A DNA stretch of 64,000 nt from Emcibacter sp048269205 (GTDB taxonomy: Bacteria > Pseudomonadota > Alphaproteobacteria > Sphingomonadales > Emcibacteraceae), in NCBI RefSeq assembly GCF_048269205.1, contig NZ_JBLXJC010000004.1, forward strand, positions 62,001 through 126,000, written 5' to 3'. The position numbers were made by a program, and so were the translations under genes. The notes below the pieces were generated by a model. The model worked only from the letters and a program-made list of their open reading frames with translations. It searched no databases and was not told the origin of the DNA. Shown here one piece after another: positions 52,683 to 62,664 of this stretch (position 1 is its first letter; the number at the start of each line of letters is the position of its first letter).

Positions 52683-54050
52683 TTAGAAGGCGTATTTGGT
52701 TGAGAACTGTACGCGGCTCATGTTACCGGAAAGGCCGTTCTCAAGCTCGCGTTCTGCATACATATATTCGATACCCACATCCAGCTTCGGTACCGGGGAA
52801 TAGATATAGTTGGCATGGATGCTCATGGAAGTATCCGTCACGCCAGTGCCGGTAAAGGCGACAGGATTATCCGCCTTGAAGTAACTGAAGGTGATGTTTG
52901 AACGGGATTTTTCGCCCCAGAAGTGGCGATAGGAAGCAAAGCCGCTGATGGTGCCGATGGTTTCCAGTTCACCGGTGGCATTGACTGCCGCACCGTTCAC
53001 CAGATTTACACCGATATAGCGTCCAAGCCCTTCACCGGCGGTCACCATGAAGCGGAAGTCATCCTTGTCGGCAACCTTGAGTTTGCCGGACAGGGAAACC
53101 CCATAGCCCAGGGCGCTGTCATCATCGGGAACACCAAGTGTGCCTTGGTCAATGGACAGACTGCGCAGCATCCCGGCAAGGGCTACATGACCCCAGTCGG
53201 ACTTCATGGTATAGCGGGCAATAACATCGGGAATGGTGTCGGTGCCGGGCAGAACCCGTGCGCCTGCGCTGCTGGTGACAGTGGTTTCCGGCTGCTCTAT
53301 GGCGATTTCCAGGGGCCCGTTTTTATAGCGAACCATGGACTGACGCACGAAGACTGTACCCTCTGCCGGACCGATAAAGTCGAGGTTCTCGGCAAGGGCG
53401 GAGACATCCTGGAATGTGGACCAGCCCTGACCGAAGGTCCAGTTATCATAGGTGATCAAGGCCTGGCGCAGACGTGGAGAATAACCGTTGGTGGTGCGTT
53501 CATCACCACCGCTGGTGACCTGGAAATCCATTTCCAGCACGGTGCTCACGGTTGAATCACCGGCAGGTGTGCTGGTGGAAATCTTCAGACGTGTTTCCCG
53601 GGGGTTAAAATCGGTAACGGTTTGTCCGTCCCCTGTGGGCGAGACAGTGGTCAGGGACGGGATATAGAAGTCACGACCCAAATTGCCGCTGGCCGGTGCT
53701 CCGTCGGAATAATGGCTGACCATGGTGTCCAGCTTCACATATCCGCCGATTTTGATATTGGTACTGCCGACCATGAAACCATCGGCCTGCTTGCCACCAG
53801 CGGCAGCCGGTGCGGAGCTGACCATTTTTTCCTGTTTCGTAATCCGTTTCGCCTGATTAACGATCTCGGTTTCCTGCTCAGTGAGCTTGCTACCCTGGTT
53901 ATCCAGTTTCTGAAGAATTTTGTCCAGCGCCGACTCCAGCTTGTTCAGCCGGTCCTCAACGGTCTGGGCGTTTGCGGATAAGGCCGGTACAGTCACCAGC
54001 ATGGTGCCTGACAACAATAGTACTCGTGTAAATTTATTTATACCTGTCAT
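52683..54050 (-). CDS. DcaP-like trimeric outer-membrane porin
   Basis: 455-residue outer-membrane protein. A signal peptide ends at SANAQ; residues ~30-75 form a heptad-like coiled coil (VEDRLNKLESALDKILQKLD), followed by GGYVKLDTMVSHYSDG and alternating beta-barrel strands ending in FSTKYAF with a terminal Phe. This order matches the DcaP-like porins, which take up dicarboxylates and other anionic compounds. The start follows GGGAGGAT with ideal spacing. It is divergent from acs across a 173-base region that holds the CGAC-N4-GTCG dyad, so joint control is possible. Confidence 0.85.
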   Translation of the reverse strand: MTGINKFTRVLLLSGTMLVTVPALSANAQTVEDRLNKLESALDKILQKLDNQGSKLTEQETEIVNQAKRITKQEKMVSSAPAAAGGKQADGFMVGSTNIKIGGYVKLDTMVSHYSDGAPASGNLGRDFYIPSLTTVSPTGDGQTVTDFNPRETRLKISTSTPAGDSTVSTVLEMDFQVTSGGDERTTNGYSPRLRQALITYDNWTFGQGWSTFQDVSALAENLDFIGPAEGTVFVRQSMVRYKNGPLEIAIEQPETTVTSSAGARVLPGTDTIPDVIARYTMKSDWGHVALAGMLRSLSIDQGTLGVPDDDSALGYGVSLSGKLKVADKDDFRFMVTAGEGLGRYIGVNLVNGAAVNATGELETIGTISGFASYRHFWGEKSRSNITFSYFKADNPVAFTGTGVTDTSMSIHANYIYSPVPKLDVGIEYMYAERELENGLSGNMSRVQFSTKYAF

Positions 54051-54124
54051 ATTAGATCCTCCCAAAGTCAGGTCGAGTTTCATTTGAGCAGAATCATAAT
54101 CCTGTGCCCTTCGGGCTGTCTATG

Positions 54125-54142
54125 CGACCTCCGTCGTACGAC
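54125..54142. promoter_or_regulatory. Predicted regulator dyad upstream of acs
   Basis: CGAC-CTCC-GTCG (54125-54136) overlaps GTCGTACGAC (54133-54142), making adjoining inverted repeats with CGAC/GTCG arms. The CGAC-N4-GTCG pattern recurs before the DUF4212/SSS transporter genes. It lies about 90 bases before the acs start, between acs and the divergent porin gene. Confidence 0.5.
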
Positions 54143-54223
54143 CTATGTCTTATGGCAAAAAAAAGGGGGCTGGGAGATATTTCAGCAAAGCCGAAACTAA
54201 GGAGAACAAAGAGGAGTCGCTTC

Positions 54224-56194
54224 ATGTCGTCACCTGCCACAACATCCCTGAAAGAAATCTATCCCGTGCCGGAAGAAGCCCGGAAAAACACCATCTGTAC
54301 GGACAGAGAATACGAGACCATGTACCAGTGGTCCGTGGAAGACCCGGAAGGCTTCTGGCGTGATCAGAAAGACCGCATTTCCTGGTTCAGGGAGCCCGGG
54401 ATTATCAAGAACACCTCATTTGACGGTGACGTCTCCATCAAATGGTTTGAGGACGGGGTTCTGAATGCCAGTTACAACTGCATTGACCGCCATCTGGAAA
54501 AGCATGGCGATGACGTTGCCCTGATTTTTGAGGGAGACGACCCGTCCGTGGACAAAAAGGTGACCTACCGGCAGCTGCATGAACAGGTCTGCCGGTTTGC
54601 CAATGTGTTGAAAGCCCAGGGTGTGAAAAAGGGCGACCGGGTCACCATCTATCTGCCCATGATCCTGGAAACCGTTTATGCCATGCTGGCCTGTGCCCGG
54701 ATCGGTGCGGTTCACTCGGTGGTTTTTGGCGGATTTTCCTCCGAAGCCATTGCTGGCAGGCTTGATGACTGTCGCTCCCGTTTCGTCATCACGGCAGATG
54801 AAGGATTGCGCGGCGGACGCAGAATTCCGCTGAAGGCAAATGTGGATGACGCCATCAACCGGCTCGCAGCGGAATTTGGCGGCAGTGTGGACCGGGTACT
54901 GGTGATCCGTCATACCGGCGGCGACGTGGCGTTCGATGCGGATCGTGATCTCTGGTATCATGACGCTGCCGAAACGGTTTCTGCGGACTGTCCGCCGGAA
55001 CCCATGAATGCGGAAGATCCGCTGTTCATCCTCTATACGTCAGGGTCCACCGGAACGCCAAAAGGTGTGTTGCATACCACCGGCGGCTATATGGTCTATA
55101 CCTCCATGACCCACGAGTATATTTTTGACTATAAGCCGGGCGATGTTTACTGGTGCACGGCCGATGTGGGCTGGATCACCGGCCACAGCTATATCGTTTA
55201 TGGGCCGCTGGCCAATGCGGCGACCGCAGTGGTCTTTGAAGGGGTGCCCAGTTATCCGGATGCTTCCCGCTTCTGGCAGATCGTGGACAAGCATCAGGTC
55301 AATATTTTCTATACGGCGCCAACGGCGATCCGCGCCCTGATGCGGGAAGGCAACGATCCTGTCGAAAAGTTCAGCCGCAGTTCCCTTCGTCTTCTCGGTT
55401 CAGTGGGCGAGCCCATAAACCCTGAGGCCTGGAACTGGTACTATAATGTGGTTGGTGACGCCAGATGCCCCATTGTTGATACCTGGTGGCAGACAGAAAC
55501 CGGCGGGGTGCTGATAACGCCGCTGCCCGGCGCCACCGATCTGAAACCGGGATCGGCCACGCGGCCTTTCTTTGGCATCAAGCCCGCCCTCGTCGATGCG
55601 GACGGCAAGATCCTTGAGGGCGCCACAGAGGGAAATCTGGTGATGCTGGACAGCTGGCCCGGTCAGATGCGCACGGTCTACGGTGATCATGACCGTTTCA
55701 TCCAGACCTATTTCAGCACCTACAAGGGGGTCTATTTTACAGGCGATGGCTGCCGCCGTGACGAGGATGACTATTTCTGGATCACCGGCCGGGTGGATGA
55801 CGTGATCAATGTATCAGGGCATCGCATGGGCACGGCCGAAGTGGAGAGCGCACTGGTAGCCCATGAACAGGTCGCCGAAGCGGCTGTGGTCGGCTATCCC
55901 CATGACATCAAGGGTCAGGGCATTTATGCCTATGTGACCTGCAATGCCGGGGTGGAGCCCACGGAAGAGCTGCGCAAGGAGCTTGTCAAATGGGTGCGCA
56001 GTGAAATCGGCCCGATTGCCTCTCCGGATGTGATCCAGTTCACGCCGGGACTGCCCAAAACCAGGTCCGGCAAGATCATGCGCCGCATTCTCAGAAAAAT
56101 TGCGGAGAACGAATACGGCAATCTGGGCGACACGTCCACGCTTGCAGATCCGTCGATTGTTGATATCCTTGTCGATAACCGCCAGAATAGATAG
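54224..56194 (+). CDS. acs: Acetyl-CoA synthetase
   Basis: 656-residue AMP-forming acetate:CoA ligase. Motifs: FILYTSGSTGTPKGV near residue 270 (AMP-binding P-loop), TWWQTETGGVLITPLPG (acetate pocket with the conserved Trp), YFTGDGCRRDEDDY and the C-terminal PKTRSGKIMRR with the acetylation-target lysine (Lys617). The start is the Met before SSPATTSLKEIYP, with GAGGAG nine bases upstream; a longer upstream reading adds 40 residues without family similarity. The response regulator gene follows after 32 bases, so the two are probably co-transcribed. Confidence 0.96.
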   Translation: MSSPATTSLKEIYPVPEEARKNTICTDREYETMYQWSVEDPEGFWRDQKDRISWFREPGIIKNTSFDGDVSIKWFEDGVLNASYNCIDRHLEKHGDDVALIFEGDDPSVDKKVTYRQLHEQVCRFANVLKAQGVKKGDRVTIYLPMILETVYAMLACARIGAVHSVVFGGFSSEAIAGRLDDCRSRFVITADEGLRGGRRIPLKANVDDAINRLAAEFGGSVDRVLVIRHTGGDVAFDADRDLWYHDAAETVSADCPPEPMNAEDPLFILYTSGSTGTPKGVLHTTGGYMVYTSMTHEYIFDYKPGDVYWCTADVGWITGHSYIVYGPLANAATAVVFEGVPSYPDASRFWQIVDKHQVNIFYTAPTAIRALMREGNDPVEKFSRSSLRLLGSVGEPINPEAWNWYYNVVGDARCPIVDTWWQTETGGVLITPLPGATDLKPGSATRPFFGIKPALVDADGKILEGATEGNLVMLDSWPGQMRTVYGDHDRFIQTYFSTYKGVYFTGDGCRRDEDDYFWITGRVDDVINVSGHRMGTAEVESALVAHEQVAEAAVVGYPHDIKGQGIYAYVTCNAGVEPTEELRKELVKWVRSEIGPIASPDVIQFTPGLPKTRSGKIMRRILRKIAENEYGNLGDTSTLADPSIVDILVDNRQNR

Positions 56195-56226
56195 GAAAAG
56201 ACCAACAGGACAAGGCGACAAGGCAT

Positions 56227-56904
56227 ATGTTACCGACCGTACTTATTGCAGATGATCACCCGTTGTTCAGAGATGCTCTGAAGCAGGCGGTCAAACCGGT
56301 TTTGCAGGAACACCGGACGGTCGAGGCCAGCAATCTCGCAGAGGCGCGCGACTGGATGAAGAAAGGGGGTATTTCTCTGCTTCTTCTGGATCTGCACATG
56401 TCCGACAGTCACGGTTTTGTCGGCCTGATCGAATTCCGGCAGGAATTTCCGTCCGTACCCATCGTGGTCGTATCCGCCAGTGAAGATGCGGAAATTATCG
56501 CCCGGGCCATAGAATTTGGCGCGTCCGGATTTATTCCCAAGTCATCCTCCCTGGACCAGATGTCAGGGGCCATTGACGCCATCATGCAGGGTGATATCTG
56601 GACGCCGGACCATATTGACCTTGATAATGTACAGCTGGACAAGGAACAGTCTGAAACCAACCAGAAACTGAAACAGCTTACCGGTGCCCAGCTCAAGGTG
56701 CTGCATGCGGTTGTGCGCGGGTTGCTGAACAAGCAGATCGCCCACGAGCTCGGCATTACCGAAGCAACGGTAAAGGCGCATCTAACGGCAATCTTCCGGA
56801 AACTTGATGTGATCAATCGGACCCAGGCGGTTATGGTTGCCCAGGGGCTGGACATAGAACGGGCCCTTTTGGACGTGGACCAGGCCGGGAGCGGGGCGGG
56901 CTGA
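56227..56904 (+). CDS. crbR: CrbR-like NarL-family response regulator
   Basis: 225-residue two-component response regulator. The receiver domain has the phospho-acceptor Asp55 in LLLLDLHM, the acidic pair in LIADDHP and the lysine in FIPKSSS; a NarL/LuxR helix-turn-helix ends the protein (LTGAQLKVLHAVVRGLLNKQ, ATVKAHLTAIFRKLD). It follows acs and is convergent with a transporter-type sensor kinase, as in the CrbSR systems of Vibrio and Pseudomonas that activate acs when acetate is used. Identity as CrbR rests on context and domain pattern. Stop codons of this gene and the kinase gene are almost abutting. Confidence 0.85.
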   Translation: MLPTVLIADDHPLFRDALKQAVKPVLQEHRTVEASNLAEARDWMKKGGISLLLLDLHMSDSHGFVGLIEFRQEFPSVPIVVVSASEDAEIIARAIEFGASGFIPKSSSLDQMSGAIDAIMQGDIWTPDHIDLDNVQLDKEQSETNQKLKQLTGAQLKVLHAVVRGLLNKQIAHELGITEATVKAHLTAIFRKLDVINRTQAVMVAQGLDIERALLDVDQAGSGAG

Positions 56905-56905
56905 T

Positions 56906-59900
56906 CTATCCCTTAAGACTGTTTTGCAGCAGGGCCCTGAGGGCGGCCGGGGCAACCGGCTTGGCCAGGACCGGCAGGTCCGGCGCCAGATTTCTGACAG
57001 TGCTTTCCTGGCGCTCTGCCGTAACAAGAATGGCAGGCGGCCTTTCCCCCCATGTTCCGCAGAGCTGGTTAAACAGCGCCGGTCCTGTGTCTCCGTCATC
57101 AAGCTGCAGGTCCAACAGCACGATATCGGGAATGCGCCCGGAATAGTTCTGCCAGAATCCTTCTGCCTCCCGCCGGTTTGCCGCCAGCAGGACGTTCGCG
57201 CCCCATCTTTCCAGGAGTATTTTCAGGGCCTCCAGGATTGCCTTGTCATTGTCAACGCAGAGGATAAGACGGTCCAGAAGGAAGCGTTGCTTGGGACGAA
57301 CCGTCCTGGATGTTGTTGTGATTTCGCCTTTGCCTGCCGTTGGAAGTGTCAGCGCGAAGCAGCTTCCCTTGCCCTCGGTCGAGGTAACCGTAATCCGGTG
57401 TCCCAGCATTTTGACAATGCGGTCGCAGATCGCCAGCCCCAGCCCCAACCCGGCCTCGGCACCTGGAATATCCTTCAGGCGTTCAAACTCATTGAAGATG
57501 CTGTCGATCTTCTCTGACGGAATACCGACACCCGTATCATGGACATAGACCGTAATTTCTTCACCTTTTCTGCGGCAGCCCACCAGGATGCGGCCGGTAT
57601 GGGTATAGCGGACAGCATTGGAAATCAGGTTCTGCAGAACCGAAAACAGCAGACCCTTGTCGCTTTCCACATAGGACCGCGTCGGCACATAGCGGATGTC
57701 TATATTCTTCTGTTCCGCGATAATGGTGAAGTCGTTGACCAGGTCGTCAAGTATGTCATGCAGGGCGAACCGGCTGATATTCGGACGGATGCCGCCGGCG
57801 TCCAGTTTGGAAATATCCAAAAGCGCCCGGATCAACTGGTCGGCAGACTGGATGGAACTGTCCAGCTTGTCGGCAATGTCTAGCGCGTCCGGCAACTGAT
57901 CACGCACATCTTCCTTGAGGGCGTGAGTGAACAGACGCGCTGCGTTCAGGGGCTGTAGAAGGTCATGGCTGGCGGCGGCCAGAAATTTGGTTTTGGACTG
58001 GGTGGCCGCCTCTGCCTGCTGCTTGGCCATAACCAGTTCCTGGTTCACCCGGCTCAGCTCACCGGTGCGTTCACTAACCCGCTGTTCCAGGGTGATGTTT
58101 GTCCTCTGAAGCGCCTGTTCCGCCTGGTAGCGGGCGGTGATGTCCTGGTACATGACGAAATAGCCGGCGACTTTCTCGTCCTGGAACTGGGGGACGTAGT
58201 TTACCTGGAACTGAACCGCATGGCCCTCTCCGTTAAGAAGCTCAAGGTCGAAATTCACGCTCTCTCCAGTCATAGCCTGCATGATATAGGAGAGCCTGAA
58301 ATCGAAATCCTGTTCGGTCAGGAATTCGCGGATATGGCATCCAAGGATGGATGTGTCCCGGTCCCGTCCGTACCAGTCAAGATAGGCCTTGTTGGCAAAT
58401 TTGAGGACTAGATCCCTGTCGATAAAGGCAATCAGGGCCGGCACATTGTCGGTATAAAAGCGAATACTCCTTTCGCTTTCCATCAGGGCCCTTTCGATCC
58501 TTTTGCTCTCGGTTATGTCCGTAAAGCTGGTGACATAGTTGCCGAAGGGCATGGGGCGTCCCTCTATCTTTATCACCCGGCCGTCTTTACGGATGCGCTC
58601 ATAATTGTGATGTTTCCGCAACCTCAGATGTTCGATACGTTTACTGATGAAGGATTCAACATCGTCGTCTTCACTAACCCCGTTCTCGGCATTGAAGCGC
58701 AATACTTCCTCGATCGGCATTCCCGGCGTGACGAAGCCCTCGGGAAATTCGAACATGTCCAGATAGCGTTTGTTCCAGGCCACAAGTTCAAGATCCTTGT
58801 TGACCACCGAGACCCCCTGTATCAGGTTGTCCAGGGTTGACTGCAGAAGCTCCTGGGTGAATTGCAGCTTCTGGTGGGTTTCATCCAGGACTGTCGCGAT
58901 ATCCTCAATTTCCAGGTTGCCTTTGGTCAGGGCGGAGCCGACTATGATTCTGGCAGAGGCCGCGCCCATGACGCGCGCCACCTGTTTTTCGGCAAACCGC
59001 GCCAGGTCTGCATCGACCGGGCTGTGGTCATAGAGCATCTGGCCGTTCAGGGTTTCGTAAGCGGCAAAGGCCTCTTCCGTTTTCTGTCGTCCCAGTGACC
59101 GTTCAATCAGGACCCTGAGGTCGGCGACAGTGGCCTGGCTCTGCATGGTGCCGGTCAGGCTGTAGCCGCTGCTGCCGCCGACAAAGCTGCTGGCCTGGAC
59201 CCTGTCGACGATGCGCTGTTCCGCATTCAGGGAGCCGAGAATATAAAGAAGCAGGTTCCCGGTCAGGCTCCAGATCATGCCATGGGTAAGGTGGTCAAAG
59301 CCCGACAGCCCCAGAAAGGCCTGCGGATCGAGAAGCGGTGCAGTCTCACGAATGGACTGGACCAGACTGTCTCCGAAATAGGCCGGCATGATCAGGGTAT
59401 AGAGCCACATCACCAGGCCAAAAGCCAGGCCCATCATCACGCCGTTTCGATGCCCCCTTTGCCAGTACAGCCCGCCGATGAGGGCGGGTATAAACTGCAT
59501 GGCGGCGGCGAAAGACAAAATGCCGAAACTGGCCAGGGTATCGCCGTTGCGGCCGCCGCTGGCATAGGCGCTGGCCAGCAGCATGAGCATCAGAATAACC
59601 AGCCGGCGAACCCAAAGATGACGCCGCCCGATAATCTTGTTGGAGAGTGGCCGCAAGTGCTTGTTGGTCAGCAACAGCGAAATGATCAGGTCATTGGTGA
59701 TCATGGTGCTGAGTGCCACGGCCGATACGATGACCATGCCCATGGCGGCGGAAAATCCGCCCAGGAAAACGATCAGGCCCAGAAGATTCTGGTCATTGCC
59801 CAGGGGCAGGGTCAGGACGAAGAGATCTGGATTGTCTCCTGCCGCCGGGCTGTTCAGACCCGCCAGGGCAATGGGAATAGCCATTACGGAGACGATAACC

Positions 59901-60742
59901 ATGGAGGCCAAAAGCACGTATCTGCCGATCTGCATGTCCTGTTCGCGCTGGTGTTCCACAACCATGATATGGAACTGCCGGGGCAGGCAGAGGATGGCGC
60001 CCATCGAAATCAGGGTCAGCGTGACAAAGCGCTCCACATTGACCGGTTGCATGAAGGGAGACGCCTCGGCCCGGAACCGGGCCATGAATTCGCCTGGTTC
60101 AAACAGGCTGTAGGCATAGACGGCGACAAGGATCAGGGCAGTGATCTTGAAGGCGCTTTCGAATGCAATGGCCAGAACCATGCCGCGGTTATGTTCCGTG
60201 ACGTCAACATGTCGCGTGCCGAACAGGATGGCAAATGCGCCCAGGATCAGGGCAATAGCGGTAGTTGTCTGATCCTCGGTCAGGCTGTTGAAGCCGGCGT
60301 TATCCAGGACAATGCTGCTGGCCATGGTCACCGATTTGAGCTGCAGGGCGATATAGGGTAGCGTACCCAATACCGCGATAAAAGTGACCAGTGCCGCAAG
60401 CTGGGTGCTCTTGCCATAACGGGAGGAAAGAAAATCGGCGATGGACGTGCTGTGGTTCGCCTTGCCCCGGTCAACCATCCGCTGCATCACCTTGAATCCG
60501 AACAGAAGGACAATTGCCGGTCCCAGGTAGATGGGCAGATATTCCCATCCGGAACGAATGGTATTGCCCACCGCGCCGTAATAGGACCAGCTTGTGAAAT
60601 ATATCCCAAGGGAAAGACCGTAAAGAACATGACGGTTCTTATGGGTAAAACGATCCGCCCGCTTCTGATCGCCGAACCAGGCAATCAGGAACAGTATGAT
60701 TACATATACAAAAGCACTGAAGATCATGACTGATGCCGTCAC
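56906..60742 (-). CDS. crbS: CrbS-like hybrid sensor kinase with SSS transporter domain
   Basis: 1278-residue membrane sensor. Residues 1 to ~520 form a sodium:solute-symporter-like domain with about 13 hydrophobic segments (GLSLGIYFTSWSYYGAVGNT). A linker, two PAS domains (~640-880, LDNLIQGVSVVNKDLELVAW and VPALIAFIDRDLVLKFANKA), a coiled coil, a histidine kinase core (H-box FLAAASHDLLQPLNAARLF near 925, N, G1 and G2 boxes) and a C-terminal receiver with Asp in DIVLLDLQLDDG (~1209) follow. It matches CrbS-type acetate sensors. It likely phosphorylates the convergent response regulator. Whether the SSS domain transports or only senses is unknown. Confidence 0.9.
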   Translation of the reverse strand: MTASVMIFSAFVYVIILFLIAWFGDQKRADRFTHKNRHVLYGLSLGIYFTSWSYYGAVGNTIRSGWEYLPIYLGPAIVLLFGFKVMQRMVDRGKANHSTSIADFLSSRYGKSTQLAALVTFIAVLGTLPYIALQLKSVTMASSIVLDNAGFNSLTEDQTTTAIALILGAFAILFGTRHVDVTEHNRGMVLAIAFESAFKITALILVAVYAYSLFEPGEFMARFRAEASPFMQPVNVERFVTLTLISMGAILCLPRQFHIMVVEHQREQDMQIGRYVLLASMVIVSVMAIPIALAGLNSPAAGDNPDLFVLTLPLGNDQNLLGLIVFLGGFSAAMGMVIVSAVALSTMITNDLIISLLLTNKHLRPLSNKIIGRRHLWVRRLVILMLMLLASAYASGGRNGDTLASFGILSFAAAMQFIPALIGGLYWQRGHRNGVMMGLAFGLVMWLYTLIMPAYFGDSLVQSIRETAPLLDPQAFLGLSGFDHLTHGMIWSLTGNLLLYILGSLNAEQRIVDRVQASSFVGGSSGYSLTGTMQSQATVADLRVLIERSLGRQKTEEAFAAYETLNGQMLYDHSPVDADLARFAEKQVARVMGAASARIIVGSALTKGNLEIEDIATVLDETHQKLQFTQELLQSTLDNLIQGVSVVNKDLELVAWNKRYLDMFEFPEGFVTPGMPIEEVLRFNAENGVSEDDDVESFISKRIEHLRLRKHHNYERIRKDGRVIKIEGRPMPFGNYVTSFTDITESKRIERALMESERSIRFYTDNVPALIAFIDRDLVLKFANKAYLDWYGRDRDTSILGCHIREFLTEQDFDFRLSYIMQAMTGESVNFDLELLNGEGHAVQFQVNYVPQFQDEKVAGYFVMYQDITARYQAEQALQRTNITLEQRVSERTGELSRVNQELVMAKQQAEAATQSKTKFLAAASHDLLQPLNAARLFTHALKEDVRDQLPDALDIADKLDSSIQSADQLIRALLDISKLDAGGIRPNISRFALHDILDDLVNDFTIIAEQKNIDIRYVPTRSYVESDKGLLFSVLQNLISNAVRYTHTGRILVGCRRKGEEITVYVHDTGVGIPSEKIDSIFNEFERLKDIPGAEAGLGLGLAICDRIVKMLGHRITVTSTEGKGSCFALTLPTAGKGEITTTSRTVRPKQRFLLDRLILCVDNDKAILEALKILLERWGANVLLAANRREAEGFWQNYSGRIPDIVLLDLQLDDGDTGPALFNQLCGTWGERPPAILVTAERQESTVRNLAPDLPVLAKPVAPAALRALLQNSLKG

Positions 60743-60812
60743 ATTGTCCCCCGCTATATGCCATCCCTTTATTTTATACTTTTATAATACGGTATATTTG
60801 GCCCGGATGCCT

Positions 60813-60850
60813 AATATAAAAGCCGTCAGGCCCGTAAAAACGGGCCTGAC
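60813..60850 (-). terminator. Rho-independent terminator of the SSS transporter gene
   Basis: An 11-bp perfect stem GTCAGGCCCGT / ACGGGCCTGAC (60825-60835 and 60840-60850) with an AAAA loop lies 23 bases past the transporter stop; on the minus strand it is followed by CGGCTTTTATATT. It also shields the kinase gene from readthrough. Confidence 0.82.
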
Positions 60851-60873
60851 AGCGTTGGATCGGAGTATTATGT

Positions 60874-62649
60874 CTAGTGGGTATGGGCCTCTGCGGCATC
60901 ACCCGGAACCCGGATATGCTCCACAAGTTCCTGCACATGCTGCGGCGGTGCGCTGGTCATGCGGGCAACCACCGTGGCCACCACAAAGTTGACGACCATG
61001 CCGATGGTGCCAATTCCTTCAGGCGAGACACCGAACAGCCAGTTGTCTTTCGTATTCAGCTCCGGAGAGATGAATTTGAAGTAGACAATATAGAGGAAGG
61101 TAAAGGCCAGACCGGACAGCATGCCGGCGATGGCGCCTTCCTTGTTCATGCGGGTCGAGAAAATCCCCATCAGGATCGCCGGGAACAGACTGGAGGCTGC
61201 AAGCCCGAAGGCAAAGGCCACCACCTGGGCGACAAAGCCTGGCGGGTTGATACCCAGATAACCGGCCACACCGATGGCACAGGCTGCGGCGATACGGGCA
61301 TACATCAGTTCCTGCTTGTCGGTGATATCCGGCCTGAAGGTATTTTTCATCAGATCATGACTGACGGCCGAGGAAATCACCAGCAGCAGACCGGCCGCCG
61401 TCGACAGTGCCGCGGCCAGGCTCCCCGCCGCGACCAGGGCAATTACCCAGTTCGGCAGATTGGCAATTTCCGGATTGGCCAGAACCATGATATCCCGGTC
61501 GACATAGACTTCGTTGGCAGAATCGGTAGGCGCGTTTGTGATAACACGTTCGCCATATGTGCCCCGTGCCTCGCCGTCAAATGCCGGCTTCCCGGCAAAT
61601 GGTGCGCCGGCACGATACTGGATTGCGCCGTCATTGTTTTTGTCCTGCCAGCCGATCAGGCCGATGTTTTCCCAGTTTTTGAACCAGGCCGGTGTTGCCG
61701 TATATTCCGTCTCGTTCACTTCATTGATGAAGTTGATCCGGGCAAAGGCGCCAATGGCCGGTGCCGTTGTATAAAGGATCGCGATAAAGACGAGAGCCCA
61801 TCCAGCGGATTTCCGGGCATCCGATACCTTGGGCACCGTGAAAAAGCGGACGATCACATGGGGAAGTCCGGCGGTACCCACCATCAGCGCTGCGGTGATG
61901 GCAAAGACATCAATGGTCGATTTGGTCCCGCTGGTATAGGCCGTGAAGCCCAGATCAGTCAGCACCGCATCCAGTTTACCCAGCACCGTCATGCCGGACC
62001 CGTCGATAAGTTCGGATCCCAGACCGATCTGAGGGATCGGGGTACCGGTGATCAACATGGAAATAAAGATCGCCGGAACTGTATAGGCAAAGATCAGGAC
62101 GCAATACTGTGCGACCTGGGTATAGGTGATGCCTTTCATGCCCCCCAGAACCGCATACATGAACACGATGGCCATGCCGATGATCACACCAAGGTTGATG
62201 TCAACTTCGAGGAAGCGGGAGAAAACGATCCCCACGCCGCGCATCTGGCCGGCGACATAGGTGAAGCTGATGAAAATCAGGCAGATCACCGCCACCAGGC
62301 GGGCGGCATCGGAATAATAACGGTCGCCGATGAAGTCCGGTACAGTGAATTTTCCGAATTTTCTCAGGTACGGAGCCAGCAGCAGCGCCAGAAGCACATA
62401 ACCGCCGGTCCAGCCCATCAGATAAACGGAACCGTCATAGCCGAGGAAGGCGATCAGGCCCGCCATGGAAATGAAGGAAGCGGCGCTCATCCAGTCAGCG
62501 GCTGTTGCCATGCCGTTGACCACCGGATGTACGCCTCCGCCAGCCACATAAAATTCCTTTGTGGAGCCCACGCGGGACCAGATGGCGATGCCAATATAAA
62601 GGGCAAAGGATAGCCCGACAAAGATATAGGTTAAAGTCTGCAATTCCAT
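60874..62649 (-). CDS. Sodium:solute symporter, large subunit of DUF4212-linked type (ActP-like)
   Basis: 591-residue SSS-family transporter with about 13 hydrophobic segments. Signatures: EFYVAGGGVHPVVNGMATAA, ADWMSAASFISMAGLIAFLG and LGGMKGITYTQVAQYCVLIF. It resembles the VC_2705-type symporters that work with a small DUF4212 protein, whose gene is immediately upstream here (15-base gap), and the acetate permease ActP. Residues ~300-370 form a soluble loop typical of this subgroup. With acs and a CrbSR-like pair adjacent, acetate or another short monocarboxylate is the likely substrate. Confidence 0.92.
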   Translation of the reverse strand: MELQTLTYIFVGLSFALYIGIAIWSRVGSTKEFYVAGGGVHPVVNGMATAADWMSAASFISMAGLIAFLGYDGSVYLMGWTGGYVLLALLLAPYLRKFGKFTVPDFIGDRYYSDAARLVAVICLIFISFTYVAGQMRGVGIVFSRFLEVDINLGVIIGMAIVFMYAVLGGMKGITYTQVAQYCVLIFAYTVPAIFISMLITGTPIPQIGLGSELIDGSGMTVLGKLDAVLTDLGFTAYTSGTKSTIDVFAITAALMVGTAGLPHVIVRFFTVPKVSDARKSAGWALVFIAILYTTAPAIGAFARINFINEVNETEYTATPAWFKNWENIGLIGWQDKNNDGAIQYRAGAPFAGKPAFDGEARGTYGERVITNAPTDSANEVYVDRDIMVLANPEIANLPNWVIALVAAGSLAAALSTAAGLLLVISSAVSHDLMKNTFRPDITDKQELMYARIAAACAIGVAGYLGINPPGFVAQVVAFAFGLAASSLFPAILMGIFSTRMNKEGAIAGMLSGLAFTFLYIVYFKFISPELNTKDNWLFGVSPEGIGTIGMVVNFVVATVVARMTSAPPQHVQELVEHIRVPGDAAEAHTH

Positions 62650-62664
62650 TGTTTGTCTCCCCTC

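Noticed and set aside
54104..54223. A 40-codon N-terminal extension of acetyl-CoA synthetase
   Set aside because: The residues are basic and unlike Acs N-termini; GAGGAG before the ATG at 54224 and the regulatory dyad in the upstream part favour the shorter form.
60877..62613. A 578-codon open frame on the plus strand opposite the symporter gene
   Set aside because: It mirrors the symporter frame, is rich in His, Gly, Arg and Asp as antisense frames of GC-rich genes are, and has no family features or ribosome site.
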